Source of the DNA: Cellvibrio polysaccharolyticus
Lineage (GTDB): Bacteria > Pseudomonadota > Gammaproteobacteria > Pseudomonadales > Cellvibrionaceae
Length of the DNA stretch: 64,000 nt
Direction: 5' to 3'
Assembly: GCF_015182315.1 (NCBI RefSeq)
Contig: NZ_PRDL01000001.1
Location: 3,676,001-3,740,000 of the forward strand
In this document: positions 33,766-42,770 of the stretch, one piece after another
Layout of the letters: each line of letters begins with the position of its first letter
How positions within the stretch are numbered: the stretch's first letter is position 1
Translations under genes and position numbers: made by a program
Notes under the pieces: model-generated
The model's input: the letters and a program-made list of their open reading frames with translations, nothing else
Told to the model about the DNA's origin: nothing
Databases searched by the model: none

Positions 33766-33793
33766 AAAAAAGGCGCCCGAAGGCGCCTTTTTT
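33766..33793 (-). terminator. Rho-independent terminator of the str operon (after tufA)
   Basis: GGCGCC-TTCG-GGCGCC with a TTTTTT tail on the minus strand and A6 on the other side. It ends the str operon 14 bases after the tufA stop codon. Confidence 0.92.
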
Positions 33794-33806
33794 ATCTGAA
33801 ACGGTA

Positions 33807-35030
33807 TTACTGAATGATTTTGGCTACAACGCCAGCACCAACAGTACGACCACCTTCACGAATGGCGAAGCGCAGACCTTCTTCCATCGCGATCGGGTGA
33901 ATCAGGGTAACAGACATTTGAATGTTGTCGCCCGGCATAACCATTTCAACGCCTTCCGGCAATTCACAAGCACCGGTTACGTCGGTAGTACGGAAGTAGA
34001 ACTGAGGACGGTAACCTTTGAAGAATGGAGTATGACGACCACCTTCATCTTTACCCAGTACGTATACTTCAGCTTCGAACTTGGTGTGCGGAGTTACTGA
34101 ACCCGGCTTGCACAAAACCTGACCACGCTGAACGTCGTCACGCTTGGTACCACGCAGCAGAACACCAACGTTCTCACCGGCACGGCCTTCGTCCAGCAGC
34201 TTGCGGAACATTTCAACACCGGTACAAGTAGATTTCTGAGTATCGCTGATACCAACGATCTGAATCTCTTCACCAACCTTGATAATGCCACGCTCAACAC
34301 GACCGGTTACTACAGTACCACGACCGGAGATAGAGAATACGTCTTCTACCGGCATCAGGAACGGCAGGTCGATTGCACGAACCGGCTCAGGAATGTAGCT
34401 GTCCAGAGTTTCTACCAGAGTTTTAACAGCGGTAGTACCCAGACCGTTTTCATCTTCACCGTTCAACGCCATCAGCGCAGAACCCGGGATGATCGGAGTG
34501 TCGTCAGCAGGGAAGTCATAAGTAGACAGCAGCTCACGCAGCTCCATCTCTACCAGCTCCAGCATCTCATTGTATTCGTCAGTGCCTACGCCGCCACAGT
34601 CAGCAGCCAGCAGGTCAGCTTTGTTCAGGAATACCACAATGTAAGGTACACCTACCTGACGGGACAGCAGGATGTGCTCACGGGTTTGCGGCATAGGACC
34701 ATCGGTCGCGCCACATACCAGGATAGCACCATCCATCTGCGCAGCACCGGTGATCATGTTTTTCACATAGTCGGCGTGGCCCGGGCAATCTACGTGCGCG
34801 TAGTGACGAGACGGTGAATCATATTCAACGTGAGAGGTGTTGATGGTGATACCACGCTCACGCTCTTCCGGTGCATTGTCGATACCGTCGAATGCTACTG
34901 CTTTACCGCCCCAGATTTCTGCACAAACGCGAGTCAGCGCTGCAGTCAGAGTGGTTTTACCATGGTCAACGTGACCAATGGTGCCCACGTTGACGTGGGG
35001 CTTGTTACGTTCAAACTTTTCTTTAGCCAC
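33807..35030 (-). CDS. tufA: Elongation factor Tu, copy A
   Basis: EF-Tu-GTP delivers aminoacyl-tRNA to the ribosome. 407 residues. G motifs: GHVDHGKTT (G1), DCPGHADY (G3), NKADLL (G4). It is about 13 residues longer than E. coli EF-Tu, mostly in the region around VGTDEYNEMLELVEM and NGEDENGLGTTAVKTLVE. It is identical to the second copy (50615-51838) except for residue 355, Cys here and Val there. Last gene of the str operon. Confidence 0.97.
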   Translation of the reverse strand: MAKEKFERNKPHVNVGTIGHVDHGKTTLTAALTRVCAEIWGGKAVAFDGIDNAPEERERGITINTSHVEYDSPSRHYAHVDCPGHADYVKNMITGAAQMDGAILVCGATDGPMPQTREHILLSRQVGVPYIVVFLNKADLLAADCGGVGTDEYNEMLELVEMELRELLSTYDFPADDTPIIPGSALMALNGEDENGLGTTAVKTLVETLDSYIPEPVRAIDLPFLMPVEDVFSISGRGTVVTGRVERGIIKVGEEIQIVGISDTQKSTCTGVEMFRKLLDEGRAGENVGVLLRGTKRDDVQRGQVLCKPGSVTPHTKFEAEVYVLGKDEGGRHTPFFKGYRPQFYFRTTDVTGACELPEGVEMVMPGDNIQMSVTLIHPIAMEEGLRFAIREGGRTVGAGVVAKIIQ

Positions 35031-35063
35031 TTTTCAATTCCTCCAAAAAAGAGATACGAATAA

Positions 35064-37184
35064 TTAATCTTCGTCTTTTTTAACTTTGCTTTTGGCAATA
35101 ACTTCTTCAGCTACGTTGCGCGGCGCTTCAAAATACTTCAGGAATTCCATGGTGAAGGTCGCACGACCCTGAGTTTGTGAACGCAGAGAAGTGGCATAAC
35201 CGAACATTTCAGCCAGCGGAACTTCAGCGTTAACAATACGACCACTCGGGCTGTCATCCATACCCAGGATCATACCGCGACGACGGTTCAAGTCGCCCAC
35301 TACGTCACCCATGTTTTCTTCCGGAGTAACCACTTCAACCTTCATGATCGGCTCAAGCAGTACTGCACCACCGTGCTGAACCAATTTTTTGGTTGCCATG
35401 GAAGCAGCGATCTTAAACGCCATTTCCGAGGAGTCAACGTCATGGTAAGAACCGTCAAACACAGTCGCCTTCAAACCAAGCAACGGATAACCGGCAACAA
35501 CACCGTTTTGCATCTGCTCGGCAATACCCTTCTGAATGGCAGGGATGTATTCTTTCGGAACCGTACCACCAACAACTTCGTTGACGAACTCCAGACCTTC
35601 AGCATTCTGATCTTCAGCTGGCTCGAAGCGAATCCAGCAGTGACCAAACTGACCACGACCACCGGACTGACGAACGAATTTGCCTTCGATTTCACACTTG
35701 TTGCGAATCGCTTCACGGTAAGCAACCTGCGGCTTGCCGATGTTTGCCTCAACGTTGAATTCGCGACGCATACGGTCAACGATGATGTCGAGGTGCAACT
35801 CACCCATACCACCAATGATGGTCTGGCCGGTTTCTTCATCAGTGCGAACACGGAATGATGGATCTTCCTGAGCCAATTTGCCCAGTGCGATACCCATTTT
35901 TTCCTGATCAACCTTGGTTTTCGGCTCAACAGCAACGTGGATTACCGGCTCCGGGAACTCCATACGCTCAAGCGTAATGATGCTGTCCAGAGAACACAGC
36001 GTGTCACCCGTGGTTACGTCTTTAAAGCCGATACCGGCAGCGATATCGCCACACAGTACTTCTTTAATTTCCTGGCGCTGGTTAGCGTGCATCTGCACCA
36101 TACGACCAACGCGCTCTTTCTTGCCTTTCACCGAGTTGTATACGGTATCACCAGAACTCAATACGCCAGAGTAAACGCGGAAGAAGGTCAGTGTACCCAC
36201 GAACGGGTCGGTAGCAATTTTAAATGCCAGAGCAGAGAAGGGCTCGCTGTCGCTTGCTTCACGAGTAGCAACGGTTTCGCCATCTTCCAGAACACCCTCG
36301 ATCGCCTTAACTTCAGTCGGCGCCGGCAGGTAGTCAATAACGGCGTCAAGCATTGCCTGAACACCTTTGTTCTTGAACGCAGAACCACCGAGAACCGGAA
36401 TGATTTCATTCGCGAGAGTACGCGCACGAATACCACCCTTGATTTCTTCTTCAGTCAGCTCGCCACCTTCAAGATACTTATTCATAAGCTCATCAGAAGA
36501 TTCAGCTGCCGCTTCAACCAGCTGCTCGCGCATAGCGGCGCAAGTCTCTGCCAGATCAGCAGGAATATCTTCATAGGTGAAGGTCATGCCCTGATCAGCT
36601 TCATTCCAGATGATCGCACGCATTTTGACCAGATCGACCACACCGAAGAACTGATCTTCAGAGCCGATGGTCATTTGCAGAGGAACCGGATTGGCACCCA
36701 GACGGGTTTTCAGCTGCTCAACAACACGCATGTAGTTGGCACCGGTACGGTCCATCTTGTTTACGAATACCATACGTGGCACTTCGTATTTGTTCGCCTG
36801 ACGCCATACGGTTTCAGTTTGCGGCTGAACACCTGAGGAACCACACAACACAACTACCGCACCATCCAGTACGCGCAATGAACGCTCTACTTCAATGGTG
36901 AAATCCACGTGTCCGGGAGTATCAATTACGTTAATACGGTGTTCGTCGAACTGGGCAGCCATACCTTTCCAGAAGGTAGTTACGGCAGCAGAGGTAATGG
37001 TAATACCACGCTCCTGCTCCTGCACCATCCAGTCAGTAGTAGCAGCGCCATCATGCACTTCACCCAATTTATGCGACAAACCGGTGTAGAACAGAATGCG
37101 CTCGGTAGTCGTTGTCTTACCAGCATCAACGTGCGCACAGATACCGATATTGCGGTAGCGTGCGATAGGAGTTTTACGTGCCAC
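35064..37184 (-). CDS. fusA: Elongation factor G
   Basis: EF-G drives translocation and, with RRF, ribosome recycling. 706 residues: G1 AHVDAGKTTTTERIL, G3 DTPGHVDF, G4 NKMDRTGANY; domain IV tip includes RGQFGHCWIRFEP. Size and context (between rpsG and tufA) mark it as the canonical str-operon copy. C terminus Lys/Asp-rich. A hairpin sits in the upstream spacer. Confidence 0.97.
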   Translation of the reverse strand: MARKTPIARYRNIGICAHVDAGKTTTTERILFYTGLSHKLGEVHDGAATTDWMVQEQERGITITSAAVTTFWKGMAAQFDEHRINVIDTPGHVDFTIEVERSLRVLDGAVVVLCGSSGVQPQTETVWRQANKYEVPRMVFVNKMDRTGANYMRVVEQLKTRLGANPVPLQMTIGSEDQFFGVVDLVKMRAIIWNEADQGMTFTYEDIPADLAETCAAMREQLVEAAAESSDELMNKYLEGGELTEEEIKGGIRARTLANEIIPVLGGSAFKNKGVQAMLDAVIDYLPAPTEVKAIEGVLEDGETVATREASDSEPFSALAFKIATDPFVGTLTFFRVYSGVLSSGDTVYNSVKGKKERVGRMVQMHANQRQEIKEVLCGDIAAGIGFKDVTTGDTLCSLDSIITLERMEFPEPVIHVAVEPKTKVDQEKMGIALGKLAQEDPSFRVRTDEETGQTIIGGMGELHLDIIVDRMRREFNVEANIGKPQVAYREAIRNKCEIEGKFVRQSGGRGQFGHCWIRFEPAEDQNAEGLEFVNEVVGGTVPKEYIPAIQKGIAEQMQNGVVAGYPLLGLKATVFDGSYHDVDSSEMAFKIAASMATKKLVQHGGAVLLEPIMKVEVVTPEENMGDVVGDLNRRRGMILGMDDSPSGRIVNAEVPLAEMFGYATSLRSQTQGRATFTMEFLKYFEAPRNVAEEVIAKSKVKKDED

Positions 37185-37220
37185 GGTGTAGTCCCCGATT
37201 TACGAATTCTTTAAAAAGGT

Positions 37221-37244
37221 AAAAGGCAGCCATGAGCTGCCTTT
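37221..37244 (-). terminator. Hairpin between rpsG and fusA
   Basis: AAAAGGCAGC and GCTGCCTTTT form a 10-bp stem with a 4-5 base loop, ending in TTTT. It resembles a weak intrinsic terminator or attenuator that could set the rpsLG to fusA-tufA ratio. Confidence 0.5.
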
Positions 37245-37260
37245 TCGACCCAACACTTTA

Positions 37261-37731
37261 TCAGAAGCGGTAGTGCGAGAACGCCTTGTTGGCCTCAGCC
37301 ATACGGTGAACGTCTTCACGCTTCTTAACGGCAGCACCTTTGCCCTGGGCCGCATCCATCAACTCACCAGCCAGACGCTGAGGCATGGATTTCTCACCGC
37401 GCTTACGGGAGTAATCTACCAACCAACGCATTGCCAGAGCTGTACGACGTGACGCACGAACTTCTACCGGTACCTGGTAAGTAGCACCACCAACACGGCG
37501 GGACTTAACTTCTACCAACGGAGCAATGTTTTCCAGTGCTTCGTTAAAAACCTCCAGAGGATCTCTGTTGGTTTTGGTTTTTACAGTATCCAATGCGCCG
37601 TAAATAATACGCTCTGCAATAGATTTCTTACCACTGATCATCACGTGGTTCATAAACTTCGCCAGAGTAACATTGCCGAATTTTGGATCCGGCAACACTT
37701 CGCGCTTGGCGACAACTCTTCTTCTTGGCAT
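37261..37731 (-). CDS. rpsG: 30S ribosomal protein S7
   Basis: S7 nucleates the 30S head and lies at the E site; in E. coli it represses the str operon. 156 residues: MPRRRVVAKREVLPDPKFGN and YQVPVEVRASRRTALAMRWL. 113 bases after rpsL. Confidence 0.97.
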   Translation of the reverse strand: MPRRRVVAKREVLPDPKFGNVTLAKFMNHVMISGKKSIAERIIYGALDTVKTKTNRDPLEVFNEALENIAPLVEVKSRRVGGATYQVPVEVRASRRTALAMRWLVDYSRKRGEKSMPQRLAGELMDAAQGKGAAVKKREDVHRMAEANKAFSHYRF

Positions 37732-37844
37732 CTTAATAGCCTCTCTTCAGGAATCATCCAGGACGAACAAACGCCTGGCCTTACTCGGTTCTTACCGAAA
37801 ACGTGTTGCATCCAGTCAATCAGACGAGCCGAAGCCCATGATGA

Positions 37845-38216
37845 TTACTTGGGACGCTTGGCACCGTACTTGGAACGCGCCTGCTTACGCTTGGCAACAC
37901 CGGAAGTATCCAGTGAACCACGCACTGTGTGATAACGCACACCTGGCAAGTCTTTAACACGACCGCCACGGATCAGCACCACACTGTGCTCCTGCAAGTT
38001 ATGCCCTTCACCACCGATATAAGAAGACACTTCAAAACCATTGGTCAAACGCACACGACATACTTTACGCAGCGCTGAGTTAGGCTTCTTAGGTGTAGTG
38101 GTATAAACACGGGTACAAACGCCACGCTTTTGCGGGTTGCCTTGCAGAGCAGGAACATCGCTCTTTTCTACCACACGTTTTCTCGGCTTACGAACCAACT
38201 GGTTGATCGTTGCCAT
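37845..38216 (-). CDS. rpsL: 30S ribosomal protein S12
   Basis: S12 monitors decoding accuracy. 123 residues. The loop TTPKKPNSALRK contains Lys43, and GRVKDLPGVRYH contains the second streptomycin-related lysine; both look wild type, so the strain should be streptomycin sensitive at this locus. ATG 38216 (MATINQLVRKPRKR) is used rather than an in-frame codon five residues upstream. First gene of the str operon. Confidence 0.97.
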   Translation of the reverse strand: MATINQLVRKPRKRVVEKSDVPALQGNPQKRGVCTRVYTTTPKKPNSALRKVCRVRLTNGFEVSSYIGGEGHNLQEHSVVLIRGGRVKDLPGVRYHTVRGSLDTSGVAKRKQARSKYGAKRPK

Positions 38217-38293
38217 GAAAATAAACTCCACAGATAAAAACGCCTTATAAATAAGGCAGGATTAATGAGAATGGATACCCATTCCCCACTCGG

Positions 38294-38330
38294 AAAAAGC
38301 GGGTTGCGCATTGTAAAGATGCAACCCGCT
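38294..38330 (-). terminator. Terminator of the rplJL-rpoBC operon
   Basis: AGCGGGTTGC and GCAACCCGCT form a 10-bp stem (38298-38307/38321-38330) followed on the minus strand by TTTTTCC. It lies about 113 bases after rpoC. The -10 of the next operon's promoter is inside the hairpin. Confidence 0.75.
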
Positions 38331-38338
38331 CACGTCAA
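38310..38338 (-). promoter_or_regulatory. Probable promoter of the str operon, inside the terminator hairpin
   Basis: TTGACG (38338-38333), 17-base spacer, TACAAT (38315-38310) on the minus strand; close to consensus. The spacer and -10 fall within the arms and loop of the rpoBC terminator, followed by a GC-rich GCGCAACCC segment. Confidence 0.65.
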
Positions 38339-38442
38339 GACGGGACAATTCGGTTGTCAATACAAAATTCGTTAAAATCATCTACCGACGCAAACACCCC
38401 ATCCAACTCCCGCCACAGGGGCGGGAGCAGATTCAGGCCAGA

Positions 38443-41400
38443 TTAACTGGCGCTGGATTTCAATGCTTCGGTCAATGCTGCTTCGACATCTTCAGCGCTA
38501 ACACCCACATCTGCCGACAACTGCTGCGACGCTTCGCGGCGACGCTTGCGGTCTGCATGATAGGCCAGACCGGTACCGGCAGGGATCAAACGACCCACAA
38601 CCACGTTTTCTTTCAAGCCGCGCAAACTGTCTTTCTTGCCAGTCACCGCTGCTTCGGTCAATACGCGGGTAGTTTCCTGGAACGAGGCGGCCGAAATGAA
38701 GGATTCGGTAGCCAAAGATGCCTTGGTAATACCCAGCAATTGACGCTCGTACTGTGCCGGTTGTTTGGCTTCAGCACGCAGACGTTCGTTTTCTTCCAGC
38801 ACATGATTGTATTCAACCTGCTCGCCTTTAACGAAGCTGGAGTCACCCATGGTGGTAATTTCAACTTTACGCAACATCTGACGAACAATAGTCTCGATGT
38901 GCTTATCGTTAATTTTTACACCCTGCAAGCGGTAAACGTCCTGAATTTCGTTGGTGATGTAACGCGCCAGCGCCTCAACACCTTGCAAGCGCAGGATATC
39001 GTGCGGATTGCTTGGGCCGTCAGAAACAACCTCGCCCTTCTCTACCATCTCACCTTCGAACACCGTCAGCTGACGATGCTTGGGGATAAGCACTTCGTAG
39101 TAGGTAGAACCGTCTGGCAATGCCTGGCCATCGGTCGGGGTAATAATCAAGCGACGCTTGCCCTTGGTTTCCTTACCGAAGCTGACGGTACCGGAAATTT
39201 CCGCCAGGATAGACGGCTCTTTCGGGCGACGCGCTTCGAACAGGTCGGCAACGCGCGGCAGACCACCGGTGATGTCACGAGTCTTGGAACCTTCCTGCGG
39301 AATACGCGCAATAATGTCACCAACGTTGATATTGTCGCTGTTGTTGATGCTCAGAATTGCTTTGGACGGCAGCATATAGTGCGCCGGCACATTGGTATTG
39401 GCGAGGAACAGCTCTTTACCTTTGGCATCGACCAGCGTAACCGCCGGACGAAGGTCTTTACCGGCAGATGGACGCTCGGCCGGATCCAGCACTTCAATAG
39501 AACTCAAACCGGTCAGCTCGTCAGTTTGACGACGAATGGACAGACCGTCTTCCATGCCGGAGAAGGACACAGTACCCGCCACTTCCGATACGATCGGGTG
39601 GGTGTGCGGATCCCATTTCGCAATAATCTGGCCGCCTTTTACGGATTCGCCATCTTTAACAGTGATCAATGCACCGTAAGGAATCTTGTAACGCTCACGC
39701 TCACGACCGCTGGCATCCGCTACTGCCAACTCACCGGAACGGGATACCGCTACCAGGTTGCCTGCAGGGTTGGATACCACTTTTACGTTCAACAGACGAA
39801 CCGAACCGTCCTGTTTAACCTGCACGCTATCTGCAGCAGACGCTCGCGATGCCGCACCACCGATGTGGAAGGTACGCATGGTCAGCTGGGTACCCGGCTC
39901 ACCGATTGACTGAGCAGCGATAACACCAACCGCTTCACCGGCGTTAACACGGTGACCACGCGCCAGATCACGGCCATAACACATGGAGCAAATACCGTTA
40001 CGGGATTCACAGCTGATTGGCGAGCGAACACAAACCTCGTCAATACCCATGGCCTCAACGCGCTCAACCCAGGCTTCATCAATCATGGTGCCAGCGGCAA
40101 GCAGAATTTCGTCGGTGCCCGGACGTACCACATCACGCGCAACAACACGACCCAGAATACGGTCACCCAGCGATTCGATAACGTCACCGCCTTCAATAAC
40201 CGGTGCCATGGTCAAACCTTCGTCGGTACCACAATCGGTCATGGTAACAACCAGATCCTGGGCAACGTCTACCAGACGGCGGGTCAGGTAACCGGAGTTC
40301 GCGGTTTTCAACGCGGTATCCGCCAAACCTTTACGCGCACCGTGCGTAGAAATAAAGTACTGAAGAACGTTCAGGCCTTCACGGAAGTTCGCCTTGATCG
40401 GCGTTTCAATAATAGAACCGTCCGGACGTGCCATCAGACCACGCATACCGGCCAGCTGACGAATCTGGGCTGGCGAGCCCCGCGCGCCCGAGTCGGCGTA
40501 CATAAATACCGAGTTGAAAGAAGCTTGCTGCTCTTCTTCACCATCGCGGTTGATCACGGTTTCTTTACTGATACCTTCCATCATCGACTTGGCAACCAGG
40601 TCGTTGGCACGGGACCAGATATCGATCACTTTGTTGTACTTCTCGCCCTGGGTTACCAGACCTGAAGCATATTGTGATTCGATCTCTTTTACTTCTGCAT
40701 CGGCACGGCCAATGATGTCGGCTTTGGCAGCAGGAATAGTAAAGTCGTTTACACCAATGGATGAGCCTGACTTGGTGGAGAAGTCATAACCCATGTACAT
40801 CAGGCGGTCAGCAAAAATAACAGTCGCCTTCAAACCCACTACGCGGTAGCAATAGTTGATAACACCGGAAATGGCTTTTTTAACCATTGGGCGGTTAATC
40901 ATTTCCAGCGGAATACCGGCCGGTACAATTTCCCACAGCAGCACGCGGCCAACGGTGGTATCGACCATTTTGGTTTCAGTGTGCTTCTCGCCTTCTGCGT
41001 CAATCAGGGTTTCTGTGAGACGCACTCTAATACGTGCTTGCAGATCAACCTGCTTGGAGTAATAAGCGCGTGATACCTCGGCGGTATCAGCAAACACCAT
41101 GCCTTCACCCAGCGCATTAACGCGCTCACGGCTCATCCAGTACAGACCCAGTACCACGTCCTGAGACGGAACAATGATCGGCTCACCGGAAGCAGGCGAA
41201 AGAATGTTGTTGGTAGACATCATCAACGCACGCGCTTCCAACTGGGCTTCCAGTGTCAACGGAACGTGAACAGCCATCTGGTCACCGTCGAAGTCGGCGT
41301 TATAGGCCGCACAAACCAACGGGTGCAACTGAATGGCTTTACCTTCAATCAGTACCGGTTCAAACGCCTGAATACCGAGACGGTGCAGTGTTGGCGCACG

Positions 41401-42672
41401 GTTCAGCAATACCGGGTGCTCGCGAATAACTTCGTCCAGGATATCCCAAACAACCGCTTCTTCACGCTCTACCATTTTCTTGGCAGCTTTAATCGTCGTG
41501 GCCAGGCCACGCAGTTCCAGCTTGCTGAAAATAAACGGCTTGAACAATTCCAGAGCCATTTTCTTCGGCAGACCGCACTGATGCAGGCGCAGGGTTGGAC
41601 CTACCACGATCACCGAACGACCGGAGTAATCCACACGCTTGCCGAGCAGGTTCTGACGGAAACGACCTTGCTTACCTTTGATCATGTCAGCCAAAGATTT
41701 CAGTGGACGCTTGTTGGAACCGGTGATCGCACGACCGCGACGGCCGTTATCCAGCAGCGCATCAACAGATTCCTGCAGCATACGCTTTTCGTTGCGCACG
41801 ATAATATCCGGCGCATTCAAGTCCAGCAGACGCTTCAAACGGTTGTTACGGTTGATCACGCGACGGTACAAATCGTTCAGGTCGGAGGTCGCAAAACGGC
41901 CACCGTCCAACGGCACCAGCGGACGCAAATCCGGCGGCAATACCGGCAGTACTTCCATTACCATCCACTCCGGCTTGTTGCCGGAAAAGTGGAAAGCTTC
42001 CAACAGCTTCAAGCGCTTGGAATACTTTTTGATTTTGGTTTCGCTGGTGGTGTTGGGAATTTCTTCACGCAGACGCTGAACTTCAGATTCCAGATCGATA
42101 TCACGCATCAGGGTTTGAATGGCTTCCGCACCCATTTTTGCTTCGAACTCGTCACCGAATTCTTCCATAGATTCGAAATACTGTTCGTCGCTCAGCAGCT
42201 GACCACGCTCCAGGGACGTCATCCCCGGATCAGTAACTACGTAAGATTCAAAATACAGCACGCGCTCGATATCACGCAGGGTCATATCCAGCAGCAAACC
42301 AATACGGCTCGGCAGTGATTTCAGGAACCAGATGTGAGCAACCGGGCTGGCCAGCTCAATGTGGCCCATGCGCTCACGACGCACTTTAGCCAGCGTGACT
42401 TCTACGCCGCACTTTTCACAAATAATACCGCGGTGCTTCATGCGCTTGTATTTGCCGCACAAACATTCGTAATCTTTTACCGGGCCGAAAATTTTCGCGC
42501 AAAACAAACCTTCACGCTCCGGCTTGAAGGTACGGTAGTTAATGGTTTCCGGCTTTTTAACTTCACCAAATGACCATGAACGAATCATCTCGGGTGAAGC
42601 AAGACTAATACGGATAGCGTCGAATTCTTCGACTTGTCCCTGGGACTTGAGTAAATTCAGTAAGTCTTTCAA
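38443..42672 (-). CDS. rpoC: RNA polymerase beta' subunit
   Basis: Beta' forms half of the catalytic cleft. About 1409 residues. Visible: zinc ribbon CLCGKYKRMKHRGIICEKCG, the catalytic NADFDGDQMAVH with three Mg-binding aspartates, bridge-helix region GARKGLADTALKTANSGYLT, and the second zinc site CESRNGICSMCYGRDLARG. The start is a TTG (LKDLLNLLKSQ) with GGAG 8 bases upstream; the longer in-frame extension is not family-like, and an ATG between the ribosome-binding site and TTG is out of frame. 98 bases after rpoB. Confidence 0.97.
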   Translation of the reverse strand: MKDLLNLLKSQGQVEEFDAIRISLASPEMIRSWSFGEVKKPETINYRTFKPEREGLFCAKIFGPVKDYECLCGKYKRMKHRGIICEKCGVEVTLAKVRRERMGHIELASPVAHIWFLKSLPSRIGLLLDMTLRDIERVLYFESYVVTDPGMTSLERGQLLSDEQYFESMEEFGDEFEAKMGAEAIQTLMRDIDLESEVQRLREEIPNTTSETKIKKYSKRLKLLEAFHFSGNKPEWMVMEVLPVLPPDLRPLVPLDGGRFATSDLNDLYRRVINRNNRLKRLLDLNAPDIIVRNEKRMLQESVDALLDNGRRGRAITGSNKRPLKSLADMIKGKQGRFRQNLLGKRVDYSGRSVIVVGPTLRLHQCGLPKKMALELFKPFIFSKLELRGLATTIKAAKKMVEREEAVVWDILDEVIREHPVLLNRAPTLHRLGIQAFEPVLIEGKAIQLHPLVCAAYNADFDGDQMAVHVPLTLEAQLEARALMMSTNNILSPASGEPIIVPSQDVVLGLYWMSRERVNALGEGMVFADTAEVSRAYYSKQVDLQARIRVRLTETLIDAEGEKHTETKMVDTTVGRVLLWEIVPAGIPLEMINRPMVKKAISGVINYCYRVVGLKATVIFADRLMYMGYDFSTKSGSSIGVNDFTIPAAKADIIGRADAEVKEIESQYASGLVTQGEKYNKVIDIWSRANDLVAKSMMEGISKETVINRDGEEEQQASFNSVFMYADSGARGSPAQIRQLAGMRGLMARPDGSIIETPIKANFREGLNVLQYFISTHGARKGLADTALKTANSGYLTRRLVDVAQDLVVTMTDCGTDEGLTMAPVIEGGDVIESLGDRILGRVVARDVVRPGTDEILLAAGTMIDEAWVERVEAMGIDEVCVRSPISCESRNGICSMCYGRDLARGHRVNAGEAVGVIAAQSIGEPGTQLTMRTFHIGGAASRASAADSVQVKQDGSVRLLNVKVVSNPAGNLVAVSRSGELAVADASGRERERYKIPYGALITVKDGESVKGGQIIAKWDPHTHPIVSEVAGTVSFSGMEDGLSIRRQTDELTGLSSIEVLDPAERPSAGKDLRPAVTLVDAKGKELFLANTNVPAHYMLPSKAILSINNSDNINVGDIIARIPQEGSKTRDITGGLPRVADLFEARRPKEPSILAEISGTVSFGKETKGKRRLIITPTDGQALPDGSTYYEVLIPKHRQLTVFEGEMVEKGEVVSDGPSNPHDILRLQGVEALARYITNEIQDVYRLQGVKINDKHIETIVRQMLRKVEITTMGDSSFVKGEQVEYNHVLEENERLRAEAKQPAQYERQLLGITKASLATESFISAASFQETTRVLTEAAVTGKKDSLRGLKENVVVGRLIPAGTGLAYHADRKRRREASQQLSADVGVSAEDVEAALTEALKSSAS

Positions 42673-42770
42673 GGCATTTTCTCCAATGAGCTGCAATGAG
42701 TGAGCTTCAGTGAGTGCTGTAAGCACAACAGGGGTTCACCAGGAACCCCTACTGATAGATGACGTAACGA

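Noticed and set aside
38557..42318. Long open frames on the plus strand opposite rpoC (up to 450 codons) and similar ones opposite rpoB
   Set aside because: They are antisense to certain, highly expressed genes, have odd composition (rich in Gln, Asn, Thr, His) and no domain signatures; codon bias of the real gene keeps the opposite frame open.
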